Origin: Exophiala sp. HKRS030
Lineage: Eukaryota > Ascomycota > Eurotiomycetes > Chaetothyriales > Herpotrichiellaceae
NCBI GenBank assembly: GCA_023897205.1
Contig: JAHWDD010000012.1
Coordinates: forward strand, 1,054,001-1,118,000
Direction: 5' to 3'
DNA length: 64,000 nt
Part shown: piece after piece, positions 24,539 through 36,311 of the stretch
Layout of the letters: each line of letters starts with the position of its first letter
Position numbering within the stretch: the stretch's first letter is position 1
Notes under the pieces: model-generated
What the model was told of the DNA's origin: nothing
Database searches by the model: none
The model's input: only the letters and a program-made list of their open reading frames with translations
Translations under genes and position numbers: made by a program

Positions 24539-25235
24539 CTTGGAGGATGGAGAAGGACAATGCACATGAGCCCGAGAAGTTGCGCACGGCCGTTACGACC
24601 AAAGTCAAGGTCGGGGGATGTCTGATCACAAACGCTTTTTTGCAAGATCTCACAAGTTCTGCACATCAGTATGAGATGCCGGTTTCCTTGGACGGAGCCG
24701 ACGCAATGTGCAGTTCGAGGATGCAGGCATTTGCGCGACAAGAGGGTGGGATCACTACCGGCGCAAGCGATCGTCAGAAAGGCATCGAGCAGGATGTGGT
24801 GCGCGCTGAATGATTGACGGAAGAAGAGGGAGTGGGATAATGTTGCAGCGTGAACAAATTGCGAGATGAGCGCCGAACGGTAATACGACGGAGATGGAGA
24901 TGAGGCCGGCGGCGGCGAGGGCAATGCTGGCGAATGATGAGGGACTTTTAGCCTTGAGTGATGGATCGGGGCAAGTGACAGGAACGGACAGAGGGTGCGT
25001 GAGGAGGAGGAGGGCGATGGTCTGTTGGTTCGGTGCCTCGATCTGTAATCAGAAGGGGATTTGACTTATGCAGGAACATGCAAAGTCGTGGTGAAAGAAG
25101 ATGGTGATTGTTGGCTGGACGGCATGTCTATCAGCTTCAATGGGCTCAATCATTGGATTTGGTTGATAGATTGACTCGGACGATTGTGCAGGACTTACGA
25201 GGATGGTCACAGAGGGTGTGGAGAGGTGTGGTGGT

Positions 25236-25320
25236 GCCAGTTGGTCCTGGTCTTGGTCTTGGTGGATGGTGTGGGTGTGGGTGTGTGGATGTGTGGATAT
25301 GTGGGAGGATGTTTGGATGA
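25236..25320. repeat. G/T-rich low-complexity tract
   Basis: GGTCTT, GTGGGT and GTGGAT units repeat imperfectly over about 85 bp upstream of the RasGAP gene. Confidence 0.6.
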
Positions 25321-26349
25321 ACGGGTCGTGCAGATGAAAGTGAACTTGAAAAATGAGGTGCAGATTGCTTTAGTAGCGACTTTGGTGGTGGATGCTGAAG
25401 ATGGTCAAGAATATCAACTAAGGTAATTAATTAGTTAGTGATTAGTTTGTTGCTTACCTGGGTAGGTAGGGATCTGCCTACTAAACTTAGGGTTAATACC
25501 TGTACCGTAGATTGCGTCTGTACCCGGTATCTTGCCCAGTGCCAGTGCCTGAGTTGTTACAATAGCTCCAGGTAATTCGATTTGGGCTCTTCCTCAAACA
25601 CGGTCTAGGTACACACAGCGCCCGTGGTATCCAAGAAACATGACCAACTTCCAGTGGAGTAACAGGAGTCTCTAGGGGTCATAGGTGCTTGCCTCGGTAG
25701 GTACAGTACTAACGAGAGGCCCCAGGCTAAACGGCCGGGCGTTTAATCAGGAAGGCTCGGTTAAGTGGTTAGGCCTCTGAGGCCCATCAGGATAATCCCG
25801 GGGATTGGCTCGATTGAATGGCCAGAGTACCTTGTAAGTGCCGTATTAGGTTACTTATTATTCGAGGGTTTTTTAAGTTAGCCACCTGTCGACTCCGTAC
25901 TCGGTCGTGTCCGTCCACCACAGGACTGGAATTAAGCCTGTGCCATGCTAGAAACTCACTCCCTTTTATGCCCTGACTTTCGCCTCCTAGGTCGTTTAAC
26001 CCCCTAGCAGGTGCCTAGGTCTTTTAACTAATCCCAAATGCTGAGTCCTTAGTGGTCTCCAGATCTGAAACTCCCGATACTCCGCGCTCAGTTCTGGGCA
26101 CCATCTAGCCACTCGTGCCGTTCCAGCCAAGGTCAACGCCAATCGAGCACGTGGTCTGTGGCAATTTGGCGGCATCTCCCAGCGATGGTGCCCGACGAGA
26201 CTCAACACTGACACTCATATCCCGGTGACATGCTTTGTTCTGTAGCACTAACTATAACTTCTGCGCCATTCTGAGGGACTATTGATCTACGAGAAGTGTA
26301 TTCTGGAGGGCGACCAAGTAGCGCAATAAACTGGGGAGACCAAATCTGC

Positions 26350-26384
26350 ATCTAACTACTTACTCAGTTAGTTAGTAGTTAGAT
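26350..26384. repeat. Perfect 11-bp inverted repeat, 13-nt spacer
   Basis: Left arm ATCTAACTACT (26350-26360) and right arm AGTAGTTAGAT (26374-26384) are exact reverse complements and could form a hairpin. Confidence 0.85.
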
Positions 26385-26434
26385 CCTCACGCTCGGGCAC
26401 GCTCAGGCTTCAGGTGTCATGTCGAATGACCAAG

Positions 26435-26450
26435 TACGGAGTACTCCGTA
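26435..26450. repeat. 16-bp perfect palindrome TACGGAGTACTCCGTA
   Basis: Self-complementary, 50 bp after the inverted repeat and about 330 bp before the SF3B1 ATG. Half-sites (TACGGAG or ACTCCGTA) also occur near 12697 and 60295, so the element is dispersed. Confidence 0.85.
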
Positions 26451-26776
26451 GTGGCTAAGGTGACAACTAGTGCTTCGCTAGTGGGTTCACTAACTGGATA
26501 GTCCCCGCGTGGTTCTGATTGTCAGCCTGCCACTGGTCATGTGGAGTTCCAGGTTGCTGAACTTGAGTTTTGCAATTCTCGACTTGACAGGCCCAAAACC
26601 CGTCAAGCAAACGTCAGCCACGTGACCTCCTTCGGACCATTGATCTTCCGGAGGCAAAAACTCGATCGCATGTCCATCTGTAAGCAGAAACGTTATTCTA
26701 GCGACGACTTCACCAATTCATCGGTCTTTCAAGACAACCTGCATCCAACACGAAGTCGCTGTCACAGACATTCACC

Positions 26777-29700
26777 ATGTCCGACGGTAAGAAAACCATC
26801 GCCGACCAGATCACACATCCACTGACTCCAAGTATAGCCGACTTCGACACCATCCGTCGCTTGCAGGCCGAGCGGAATGCTCAGTCTGCTGGCAAGAAAG
26901 GTTCAAAGACCTTTGACCCATCAAGTCAACGCACTGACTCATCCACCAAGGCCTCATTGACTGAATCGTTTGATACTCAACTTTACGATCGACCTGCCAA
27001 TGATAGATTCGCTGCTTACCACACCTCTCTCCCGGCCGACGACGATGACGACGACGACCAAGAAATGCCAGACGCTTCTCAAAGCAGGAGACTTGTCGGT
27101 CAATACACGGCTACAAAGGACCAGATAGACGAGTTCGCGCGAGGAAACGGCGTTGAAGAAGAAGACATATTACTCGGGCGTGAGAAATCAGCCAGAATCG
27201 CTGATCGTGAGACTGATTATCAGAAGCGAAGATTCGATCGGGGACCTCTGACCCCTACACGAGCCGATCCTTTTGCCGCCAATAAACATGCCGCTGTCAC
27301 CGATGGTGCTACCTACCGAGAAGTCATGCAACTACAAGATCTAGAACGTGAAGAGGAACGCGTGAACAAGCTGATCGCTGACAAACAGTCCAATGGTGAT
27401 GTTGTCCTTCAACATCAGCCTTCTTTGAAGGAAGAGGCAGACAAAGAAAATGGAGACGCGGGCTCAACCGTCGAAGCCACAGGCCGAAAGCGCAAGAAAA
27501 GATGGGACGTGGCAGGCGAAAGTGCCCCTGCTCCTGAAACCTCAGATACTAAGAAGCGGTCCAGGTGGGATCAAGCACCTGCCCAGAAGGCGCTCCGCAA
27601 TCTACCAAGAGATCAAGATGGGATCAGGCGCCCGCGCTGGGTGCGGCTACGCCAGTCGGTAATGCGGGGCTTGCAACCCCGATGCATCCTTCTCAACTTG
27701 GCTTTGGAACGGACATCAGTGGCCGCAATTCTGCCTGGTCTGATGAAGAACTTGATATGATGCTTCCTACGGAAGGATATACCATTCTCGAACCGCCACC
27801 TGGCTATGAACCTGTCCGCGCCATAGCGAGGAAGGCGATCGCCAGTCAGACCGCTGCCAGCAGTTCGGCGGCCATTGGAGGCTTCATGATGCAAGAACCC
27901 GAAAACCCACGAATGATGGGTAAACAGCTTCCTACAGATATACCTGGAGTAGGTGATTTGCAGTTCTTCAAAGCCGAAGATATGGCATACTTTGGTAAAC
28001 TTGTCGACGGCTCAGATGAAAATGCCATGTCTGTGGACGACCTCAAAGAGCGCAAAATCATGAGATTACTATTGAAAGTCAAGAACGGAACTCCTCCTAT
28101 GCGGAAAACCGCCCTGAGGCAATTGACAGACAATGCGCGACAGTTTGGCGCTGGTCCGCTGTTTAATCAGATCCTGCCTCTACTCATGGAGAAGACGCTC
28201 GAAGATCAGGAGAGACATTTACTCGTCAAAGTCATCGACCGTGTTCTCTACAAACTCGACGATCTGATACGACCATATGTGCACAAAATCCTGGTTGTCA
28301 TTGAACCTCTTCTGATTGACCAAGATTACTACGCTCGTGTCGAGGGTCGTGAGATTATCTCGAATCTTTCCAAGGCAGCAGGTTTGGCGCACATGATCAG
28401 CACCATGCGTCCTGATATTGACCACGTTGATGAGTATGTGCGGAATACCACGGCAAGGGCGTTCGCTGTCGTAGCCTCAGCGTTAGGCATTCCCGCCCTG
28501 CTCCCGTTTTTACGAGCAGTTTGTCGAAGCAAGAAATCCTGGCAGGCTCGACACACTGGCGTCAAGATTGTGCAGCAGATTCCTATTTTGATGGGATGCG
28601 CCATTCTACCTCACTTGAAAGGTCTGGTGGATTGTATCGCAGACAATTTAAGCGACGAGCAAGCCAAGGTGCGAACCGTCACGTCGTTGGCGATTGCTGC
28701 GCTAGCAGAAGCTGCAAATCCTTACGGCATCGAGAGTTTCGACGACATTCTTAACCCTTTATGGACTGGAGCCCGTAAGCAGCGTGGCAAAGGTTTAGCA
28801 GGTTTCCTAAAAGCGGTTGGCTATATCATCCCCCTTATGGATGAAGAATACGCCAACTATTACACCAGTCAAATTATGGAAATACTTCTGAGAGAATTCG
28901 CCTCACCCGACGAGGAGATGAAGAAAGTCGTCTTGAAGGTCGTGTCTCAGTGTGCCAGCACCGACGGTGTGACAGCTGGGTACCTGAAAGAGCACGTACT
29001 AGGTGAGTTCTTCAAAAGCTTTTGGGTCCGACGTATGGCGCTTGACAAGCGCAATTATCGGCAAGTCGTGGAGACAACCGTGGATCTCGGGCAGAAAGTT
29101 GGTGTCAGTGAGATTGTGGAGCGAATAGTGAACAATTTGAAAGACGAGAGCGAGGCTTACAGAAAAATGACGGTCGAAACCATTGAAAAGGTGATAGCTT
29201 CATTAGGCGCAGCCGACATTGGCGAGCGACTAGAAGAGCGTCTCGTCGATGGTATTCTTCACGCCTTTCAAGAACAAAGCATCGAGGATATTATTATGCT
29301 CAATGGTTTCGGCACGGTGGTCAATGCACTCGGTACGAGGTGCAAACCCTACCTACCACAAATAGTCAGCACAATTCTCTGGCGACTGAACAATAAATCA
29401 GCTACAGTGCGTCAACAAGCCGCAGACCTCATATCGCGTATCGCTATGGTAATGAAGCAATGTGGAGAGGATGCCCTCATGGGTAAGCTCGGCATCGTCT
29501 TGTACGAGTATCTTGGAGAAGAATACCCAGAGGTCTTGGGATCAATTCTCGGGGCTCTACGGTCCATTGTCACCGTGGTCGGAATCAATCAAATGCAACC
29601 ACCCATCAAAGATCTCTTACCGCGGTTGACTCCCATTCTCCGAAACCGACATGAAAAAGTCCAAGAAAACACGATTGATCTAGTTGGTCGTATCGCCGAT

Positions 29701-30474
29701 CGTGGACCGGAGTCGGTCAATGCTCGCGAATGGATGCGTATCTGCTTTGAACTACTCGACATGTTGAAAGCTCATAAGAAGGGTATTCGGCGAGCGGCCA
29801 ACAACACCTTTGGTTTCATCGCCAAAGCCATCGGGCCTCAAGATGTTCTTGCGACTCTCCTCAATAACCTGCGGGTCCAGGAACGACAATCTCGTGTATG
29901 CACAGCCGTCGCAATCGGTATCGTTGCAGAAACATGTGCTCCTTTCACCGTGCTTCCCGCGCTGATGAATGAGTATCGGGTGCCTGAACTCAACGTTCAA
30001 AACGGTGTACTCAAGTCCCTCTCGTTTCTCTTTGAGTACATTGGTGAAATGGCCAAAGACTATGTCTACGCAGTGACCCCGCTATTGGAAGACGCTCTCA
30101 TTGACCGAGATCAAGTTCACCGCCAAACAGCTGCAAGTGTTGTCAAGCACGTTGCCCTTGGCGTGGTTGGCTTGGGGTGCGAAGACGCTATGGTGCACCT
30201 GCTCAATCTCCTCTACCCGAATCTGTTTGAGACAAGCCCACACGTCATTGACCGAATCATTGAAGCAATTGAAGCTATACGCATGGCTGTCGGGACAGGC
30301 ATCGTGATGAATTACGTGTGGGCAGGGCTCTTCCATCCGGCAAGAAAGGTCCGCACCCCCTACTGGAGACTGTACAACGATGCCTATGTTCATTCCGCCG
30401 ATAGTATGGTTCCATATTATCCCAACATGAAAGATGAGGGACTACCAAGAGATGAATTATTCATCGTACTGTAA
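26777..30474 (+). CDS. Splicing factor 3B subunit 1 (SF3B1/Hsh155)
   Basis: A core U2 snRNP HEAT-repeat protein that clamps the branch site; essential in eukaryotes. A 10-nt first exon (26777-26786) is followed by a 51-bp intron (26787-26837, GTAAGA...TATAG). The protein therefore starts [19 protein letters not shown]. Because the intron is a multiple of three it can be read through silently. Total length is about 1215 aa. The N-terminal third carries three RWD motifs ([28 protein letters not shown]), the type bound by UHM proteins such as U2AF65/SPF45. The HEAT domain runs from [17 protein letters not shown] to the end and contains [16 protein letters not shown] and [20 protein letters not shown]. 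One single-base deficit sits at CCC 27582-27584, between the two RWDQAPA motifs. In an essential gene this argues for a consensus error. Confidence 0.95.
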
Positions 30475-30998
30475 TATATTACTCACGGACAATACGGCGT
30501 GGCAGAAGTACTCGACGCAGCAGCCAGTTCGTTTGCGCGGCATTGAATCGATAGTGGCATCAATCCTTCAAGCAAGACCTTATTTGAACTCCAAGTCTCA
30601 GCACCTGTATCAAAAATTTTCGCAAGAAGAGAGCAACCTCAATTAATATTGCATAGTTTCCTTTCTTTGTTGATTCAGCTGTGCTTATGTTTGATGTGCA
30701 CGAAACCGGCATAACTCCTTTTCATGTGGGCCTTGACACGTTGGCGCTGCGCGGAAGGCGGAAACTCACGTGACAGTCAGAGCGGATGCTCACGTGACAG
30801 CTTCACAGCACAAATCCACCCCGTGACGAGGCTCATTAATCCTACTCCACTCGTCCCTGCTCATATTTAAACACATCGAGACTCACACAAAGCCCGCCCG
30901 GATCCCCGGACAAAAACTGGTCCGAAACTCTATATCAAGTTACCACGTACTTTACCAGAGTCAACCTCTGAACATTACCTTGACGCCTGGCCATCACA
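30475..30998. other. Intergenic, SF3B1 3' flank and DUF7730-gene promoter
   Basis: Contains two exact CTCACGTGACAG copies (30765-30800) and a TATTTAAA-like element near 30862, about 135 bp before the next ATG. Confidence 0.5.
30765..30800. promoter_or_regulatory. Tandem CACGTG elements (CTCACGTGACAG x2)
   Basis: Identical 12-mers at 30765-30776 and 30789-30800, 24 bp apart, each with the palindromic TCACGTGA core. This matches bHLH sites of the Cbf1 (RTCACRTG) type. They lie about 200 bp upstream of the DUF7730 gene. The binding factor is inferred. Confidence 0.6.
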
Positions 30999-31997
30999 AT
31001 GACCGACTTGGCTACTCAAGGCATCTGCGTCTCGCAATCCACCGCTCCTTCGGGATATTTTGGTGATCTCACAACGAACAGTCCATATGGCAAACTGACC
31101 GTTTTCTCCGAAGATAACGGAGCCGTGGAGGAAATGCAAGTAAACGCCTTGAAAGGGTCGATGTCTCCCTTACTCGAACTCCCCAGTGAGATCCGAAACC
31201 AGATCTGGGAACTCGTGTTCAAGAACCATCTGGTCGTGCCTAATGGGTCCAGAAGAAAGCTCAGGCACGTCGGGTGTCTCGCATGCCTAAAGAATGACCA
31301 TGGCAACCCGAAAGCGTGGTCGGAGGTCTTCTTGCCAGTCTTGACTTGTCGACAGATCTACAACGAGGCTATCCAGATCCTTCGCGGCTCATTGAACCTT
31401 CACCTCAACGAAGGAATCTTCGATCTACTCGGCCCGACTCCGCCATACCCAAAGATCAACAACCAAGTTCGCTCATTAACGGTCTGGATCCACATCGATG
31501 AGGACAACCGGCTCCAGTGGGCCGAGCTTTTCAAATGGATGTGCAACGCCTTCCCCAACCTCCATGACCTGACGCTACACGCACACATGCGCCCGCCAGA
31601 CAGCTACGAGAAACTCACCGACGTCATCACGCTGGCGACTCCAATGGTCCGCTACACTCGGGACAAACCCAACATGCCCGTCACCTTGACCTTCGACTAC
31701 ACGTACGAGGACATCATGTTCGTCAGCCCGTACCTAGGTGAGATCAAGACCACCGACGCGCTGGAGGAGCACGAGCTGGTCCTCCGCGACCTTCTGGCGG
31801 ACGCCGCCTTCATCAAAGCCGCCCTGGCCGACGAAGAAGATGAGCAAGCCATGGTCGCTGCACTTCTCAGAACCGCCCGTGCGCATGAGCAGTCGTGGTT
31901 CGAGAAGCTTCATCGCAGGAACACCACACGGTTGAGAGAACTGGCAGAGATCCTGCGTGCCTCGGAACGGGAGACTGCCGCTGGCCAGTTGTCATGA
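30999..31997 (+). CDS. DUF7730/2EXR-type F-box-like protein
   Basis: A 332-aa intronless protein. It carries the F-box-like motif LLELPSEIRNQIWELVF (about residues 57-73) followed by LPVLTCRQIYNEAIQILRGS. This is the usual layout of the large ascomycete DUF7730/2EXR family, whose function is unknown. The C-terminal third is helical and charged. No signal peptide or membrane segment is seen. Related proteins are expanded in filamentous ascomycetes, so orthology cannot be judged here. Confidence 0.75.
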   Translation: MTDLATQGICVSQSTAPSGYFGDLTTNSPYGKLTVFSEDNGAVEEMQVNALKGSMSPLLELPSEIRNQIWELVFKNHLVVPNGSRRKLRHVGCLACLKNDHGNPKAWSEVFLPVLTCRQIYNEAIQILRGSLNLHLNEGIFDLLGPTPPYPKINNQVRSLTVWIHIDEDNRLQWAELFKWMCNAFPNLHDLTLHAHMRPPDSYEKLTDVITLATPMVRYTRDKPNMPVTLTFDYTYEDIMFVSPYLGEIKTTDALEEHELVLRDLLADAAFIKAALADEEDEQAMVAALLRTARAHEQSWFEKLHRRNTTRLRELAEILRASERETAAGQLS

Positions 31998-32851
31998 ATT
32001 TTGTGTGTATGCTGAGAGGTGACTCTCCCGCATGAGTGATCAGTGGCGGGGATGTGAAGACGTCAGTCTTGTGGTATTAGTGTATATAAGAGCTTTAGGC
32101 GCCGGTCTGTCTGATGCAGGAAGCATGTCGATACCGTTTCTGCGAAATATATATATATGTCAATCCGTTGCTTTAGAGTATCTGGTCCGTGCTTACTGAT
32201 TCTAAGTTACATTGGTAGCAGTCATCTGTGGGACCATACCTACGAAGCCGTTGTAAAAAAGCAAAACCCATAAAGTCTGGTAGAACGCAAGATGATATGA
32301 GACTACCATTTTCTACGCCCACCCATCCTGCTGGGAGAATTTAGGTAGATGGCCATTTAGATCGACGAGCTACTGGTTGCCCTAGTCACGAACAGGAGAA
32401 TTACTTTTTTGAGATCAGCCGAGTAATACTTGATCAAAATGAATTATACTTTGAAAAAAGAATCGCGCCAAAATTTTCCGAGAAACTCCGTGTATCTGTG
32501 TGTCGGATAATATTGTCAAGCCATGATCCAGGATACAGGAGCACTCAGGTACTTCTTTGGAGACAGGTGCACTAAATATGCCAGATATCCTCATACAATA
32601 ATCGACAGAACAGGAAACTGAAAGCTCATAAATTAGGCACCAAACTCCTGAAACCCAATGTAGGTATTAGAATAAGATACGCTCACTGCGTACACAGTAC
32701 ATCATGCAGCCTGCATGTGCCGTTCACTGTCAAATTCTCATTGCAACTTTGCAAGTATGAAAAAGCATTCATATCCGACCGACACTGCCAAGAAAATTGA
32801 AACATATCTGGCTCGACACCACAACTTCCTGCTATGGGGCGATTTTGCGGA
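31998..32851. other. Intergenic, converging 3' flanks
   Basis: About 850 bp of AT-richer sequence between the DUF7730 gene and the 3' end of the WSC gene, with an (AT)n run at 32146-32157. No coding signal is seen. Confidence 0.5.
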
Positions 32852-35800
32852 TTACGGCTCATTCGGTCTCGTCGCCCACGTCCAGGCACCGACAGGATAC
32901 GTGGGGGCATCAAAGTGGTCTGCGATGTAAGTCACGATGTTTGCAGGATTTGTCTGAGTTGTGTCGAAGACGAGTTTGCTTCCGGGCACGATACAGTCTG
33001 CCTGGCCGTGGCAGTGAGTGAAATCGCGCCCTGAACCCGTAGGACCTTGGCCGCCGACGCTCTGGCTCCCGCCTCGGTCGTTGGTGCCATCGCCCGCGTT
33101 GAAAAAGTACGTGGTCCAGCGGCCAGGGGAGTCTGTGTCGTAAGTCGTCATGGCGTGCACGGCCTGTTTGGTGTCTTGCCGGTGGGAGAGGTACCATTCG
33201 ATGCTGATGCCGTAGCGGCCTGTGCTGATCGTGTCGACTCGATAGGAGATACCTTGCTGGCCAGCCGAGAGCGCAATGCCGTCGATCCAGAATGGAGAGA
33301 GGGTGTTGTCGGGAAGACTCGATGTGGGGAATGTCAAGGGCTCTGCTCGTTGTTGCGACCTCCGACCGACCACTGGCTCTGCCCTGCTCCATCGAGGGTC
33401 AGGCTGGTGGTCGTGAACCAGAAGTTTGCAGTCACGAAGAGTTTATTGCTAATTTGATCAAAGATCTTCCACTGAATGCCGTACTCGCTGAAGAGGTCCA
33501 AGGGTGTGGCATGAGAGTTCGCGCTGTATCCAGTGAAGAACGTGTTTGTGCCTCCCGGATACGAAGGATCTGTCGCAGGTGCGATTGTAGGACCAACAGG
33601 AAATGGTATTGGGTCTCTGAGAAAAATTTGCAAGGATGGACCGGGTTGAGGACCAGCCAGTCCAGTATACTGGTTGTACAGGTATCTACCGGAGTGGACT
33701 CCGGCCTGCTTGATTATGCCGGATGTTGATCCTAAATTGTTGTCAACTGACCCAAACAGTGAACAACGTGACGTGCTTGCAGTCCAGCTAGCAGCAACAC
33801 AGGAGGTATCACTTCCCAGGAATGCAGCAGCTTGGTCGCAGAAGCCCACGCACTCAAGGAAGCTGGTCGCGGGCGTGGTGAAACCTGGGCTGTTTGGCGC
33901 GATCTCGTAATTAACCTAGATCGTATTGTCAGTGGTTTGTGTCCACGCTCGTTGAGGTATAGTGGTAGACGTACCGAGCACTCGATATTATAGTATCGGG
34001 CCTGTTGAGGACTTATAAGTACCTGGCCACCTGTATCTCGTTAGGACCAAATATGATCAATAGAGTATAGCATACCTTCGAACTTTGACTCCAAGTCATT
34101 CTCGCACACGGTTCCTACAGGATATGCAGTCGCAGCAACGGGGTTAATGACATTAGTGAATTTCGTTGTAGTTGTAGTGGTTGTTGTGACTGTTGTGGTT
34201 GTCGAGGTTGTAGAGGCTACCGTGGTCGTGGTCGTGGTTGTTGTCGATATCCCACTGGTGCTCGAGGCTGCTGTAGTGGATGTCGAAGCTACGGACGAGG
34301 AGGTCGCTGATGCAGAGGACAAAGATTGACTCGCAGACAAAGTAGTCGTCGCCGCAGCTGTAGTAGGCAGAGTTGTCGAACTGGTGACTTGAGACTGTCC
34401 AACAGAGGTCGAAGACGATGCTGCCGAAGATGAGGTAGTCGACGAGGTGCGGACTGTACCTGTGCTGATGCTAGTGCTGCCTGGCAGTGAGTCAGTGATG
34501 ACCGGATAGCCTGCAAATATCAGACGTCCTGCTTGATTGTTGACATCAACGCCCGTGCTGGAAACAAGAGACATCAATCGGCAGTTATTGCCAGGATCTG
34601 CTTGTTTATAATTGGCGCCAACACATCCGAATGGAATAGCGACATTGTACAGCGTGCAAAAGCCGATGCAATCGTCAAGAGATGAGGCACGCGTGGCATT
34701 TCCAACCAGCTCCTGCCCGACCAATGTACTCTGACAGTAGATCTCATAGCAGACTCCATCACCATTGACGTTGATGCCGCGTCGATTGTAGTTGGGACAC
34801 AATGCTGCAGTGGGTGTTGCACTGGAGCAGGTACCACCAGCTACTGTGGTTGTTGCGGCAATCGAAGTCTGCGAGGCTGAAACCGAGGAGCCCTGTGTCG
34901 TGCCGACAACTGATGTGCCTAAGCCTCCACTTGAGACACCACTCACAGTGCTTGCAGAGGACGACAAAGTCAATGAAGGTGAGCTTAGGGAACCTCCACT
35001 TGTGCTCGACTGTTGTTCAGAGCTCAAAATTGTACTGGCCGGGGGAAGGGTGAAGGAGGTCAGAGGAGGCGTTGTGGTTGTTACTGCTGTTGTATAGCTG
35101 GATGAGGAGGATCCAACGCTTGTGCTTGAATCGCTAACACTCTGCGTGCTGGCCGAGCTTGTAGATTGCTCGCCAGATCTGAAAACGATTTCGTATACGA
35201 CAGCACCACCAAGACCACCACATATTTGATCTTGATTTCCTGGACAAGGCACATCACAGACACCAGGCTGAGTGCCTAGGATACTGTTTCCGCAGGCGCA
35301 AATTGTACCTTGGTAGTCCTATTAGCTGTGTGAGAGGAGATCTTGTTTTTTTGAGACTTACCCGCTTGCACTCCGAAGTAGTTGAAGCCCACGCAAAAGT
35401 CTGCGCACTGATTCAAATTGCTCACAGTTGTATAGGGTCCAAGAACTGCAGGAGAGTTGATAGACGAAACAAAACAACCCCTTGGCGACCCATACGCAAG
35501 GCTGCCAAATACAGTTCCTGGTGCATATGAGGTTGTTGGCGTAGATACCGCTGTGGTCTGTGTCGTAGTTGAGGAGACATAGGTCGGCGTTGTTTTTGTC
35601 GTCGTCTTTGGTGATTGTGTGGCGCTAACGGTGGAGACGGTGATCATACTCGAGGAGGACTGTACCTCCCGGCTTGGAATCGAGTCGAGACGAATGCGCC
35701 TACAGCCGGCTGGCAGGTTTCCATCAAACGCCACAAATAGCGCTTCGATGACACAGAAGACAGCTCTTCCATTTACAAAGAGACTATTCTCCCAACTCAG

Positions 35801-36311
35801 GGTACCTTTCGCCTCGACAGAAAACCGGGTCGAAATCGGTTCTAAACTGCTTTGAACTTGAAAACGCTGCGATGGTACCTGTCCGGACGTAGATACGTAA
35901 CCCCTGCCACTCATGAGCTGTCCGTCCGTCGTAATCGTAAAGGCTACGGCTTCCTGCGGATTCTCTGTGATTGACCCGTCTGATTTCACGTATTGCCGAT
36001 CACCGACATCGCGCCGACGGCTAAGATCGAAGGAAAAGGACAGGAAAAATGGCTCAACAGGTTCGACACTATGGATATTAGTCACCTTGTGCTTGAGGCG
36101 AGTTGGAACAGTACCTTGATGTAGACGGACGAGTGCTTGTGGTTCTTGTTGTTGGAGGACCAGGGGAGCTAGTCGTGCTGAACCCTGTACTGGAGCTCGT
36201 GTAAGTTGCTGGACAATAATCGACCGCAATGAACACCGTCGTGCCAAACCCAAAAGCTGAGCCTAGAAGCCGAGATACGAGCACAGTGCTCGATAACCAG
36301 GCTAACCTCAT
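32852..36311 (-). CDS. Secreted DUF7908/WSC-domain protein with PAN-like repeats and an unknown C-terminal domain
   Basis: Exons on the minus strand are 36311-36115, 36068-35362, 35308-34076, 34030-33975 and 33915-32852, giving about 1085 aa. A signal peptide (MRLAWLSSTVLVSRLLGSA) is followed by a DUF7908-like domain ending in FVNGRAVFCVIEALFVAF and CRRIRLDSI. A WSC domain spans the 53-bp intron: CADFCVGFNYFGVQAG joins TICACGN, then PCPGNQDQICGG. Two cysteine-containing PAN/apple-like segments follow (about 34500-34830 and 33760-33910), separated by long Ser/Thr-rich linkers of the kind that are O-mannosylated. The last ~300 aa (32852-33750) form a domain I do not recognise. A single-base deficit near 33341-33350 separates EQ from EPLTFPTSS; one base restores the frame. 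There is no clear C-terminal membrane or GPI signal, so secretion or wall retention is inferred. Confidence 0.75.

Larger units (their letters stand above)
24539..26776. other. Long divergent intergenic region with palindromes and low-complexity DNA
   Basis: About 2.2 kb between the divergent RasGAP and SF3B1 genes. It contains a G/T-rich tract (25236-25320), TTAGTTAG-type repeats (25415-25450), an inverted repeat (26350-26384) and a 16-bp palindrome (26435-26450). CACGTGAC occurs near 26620 in the SF3B1 promoter. Open frames near 24385-24924 are antisense shadows of the RasGAP N-terminus. Confidence 0.55.

Noticed and set aside
24385..24924. A 179-codon minus-strand frame
   Set aside because: It overlaps the RasGAP N-terminus in another frame and has no conserved motif.
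26787..26837. Reading SF3B1 through its first 51 bp as coding
   Set aside because: GTAAGA, a CTGAC branch-like site and TATAG mark an in-frame intron; splicing gives the normal family start MSDADFD.
35309..35361. Ending the WSC-gene intron at the earlier TAG (before GACTACC)
   Set aside because: That choice breaks the frame; the AG at the end of ACCAAG gives FGVQAGTICACGN, the correct WSC spacing.
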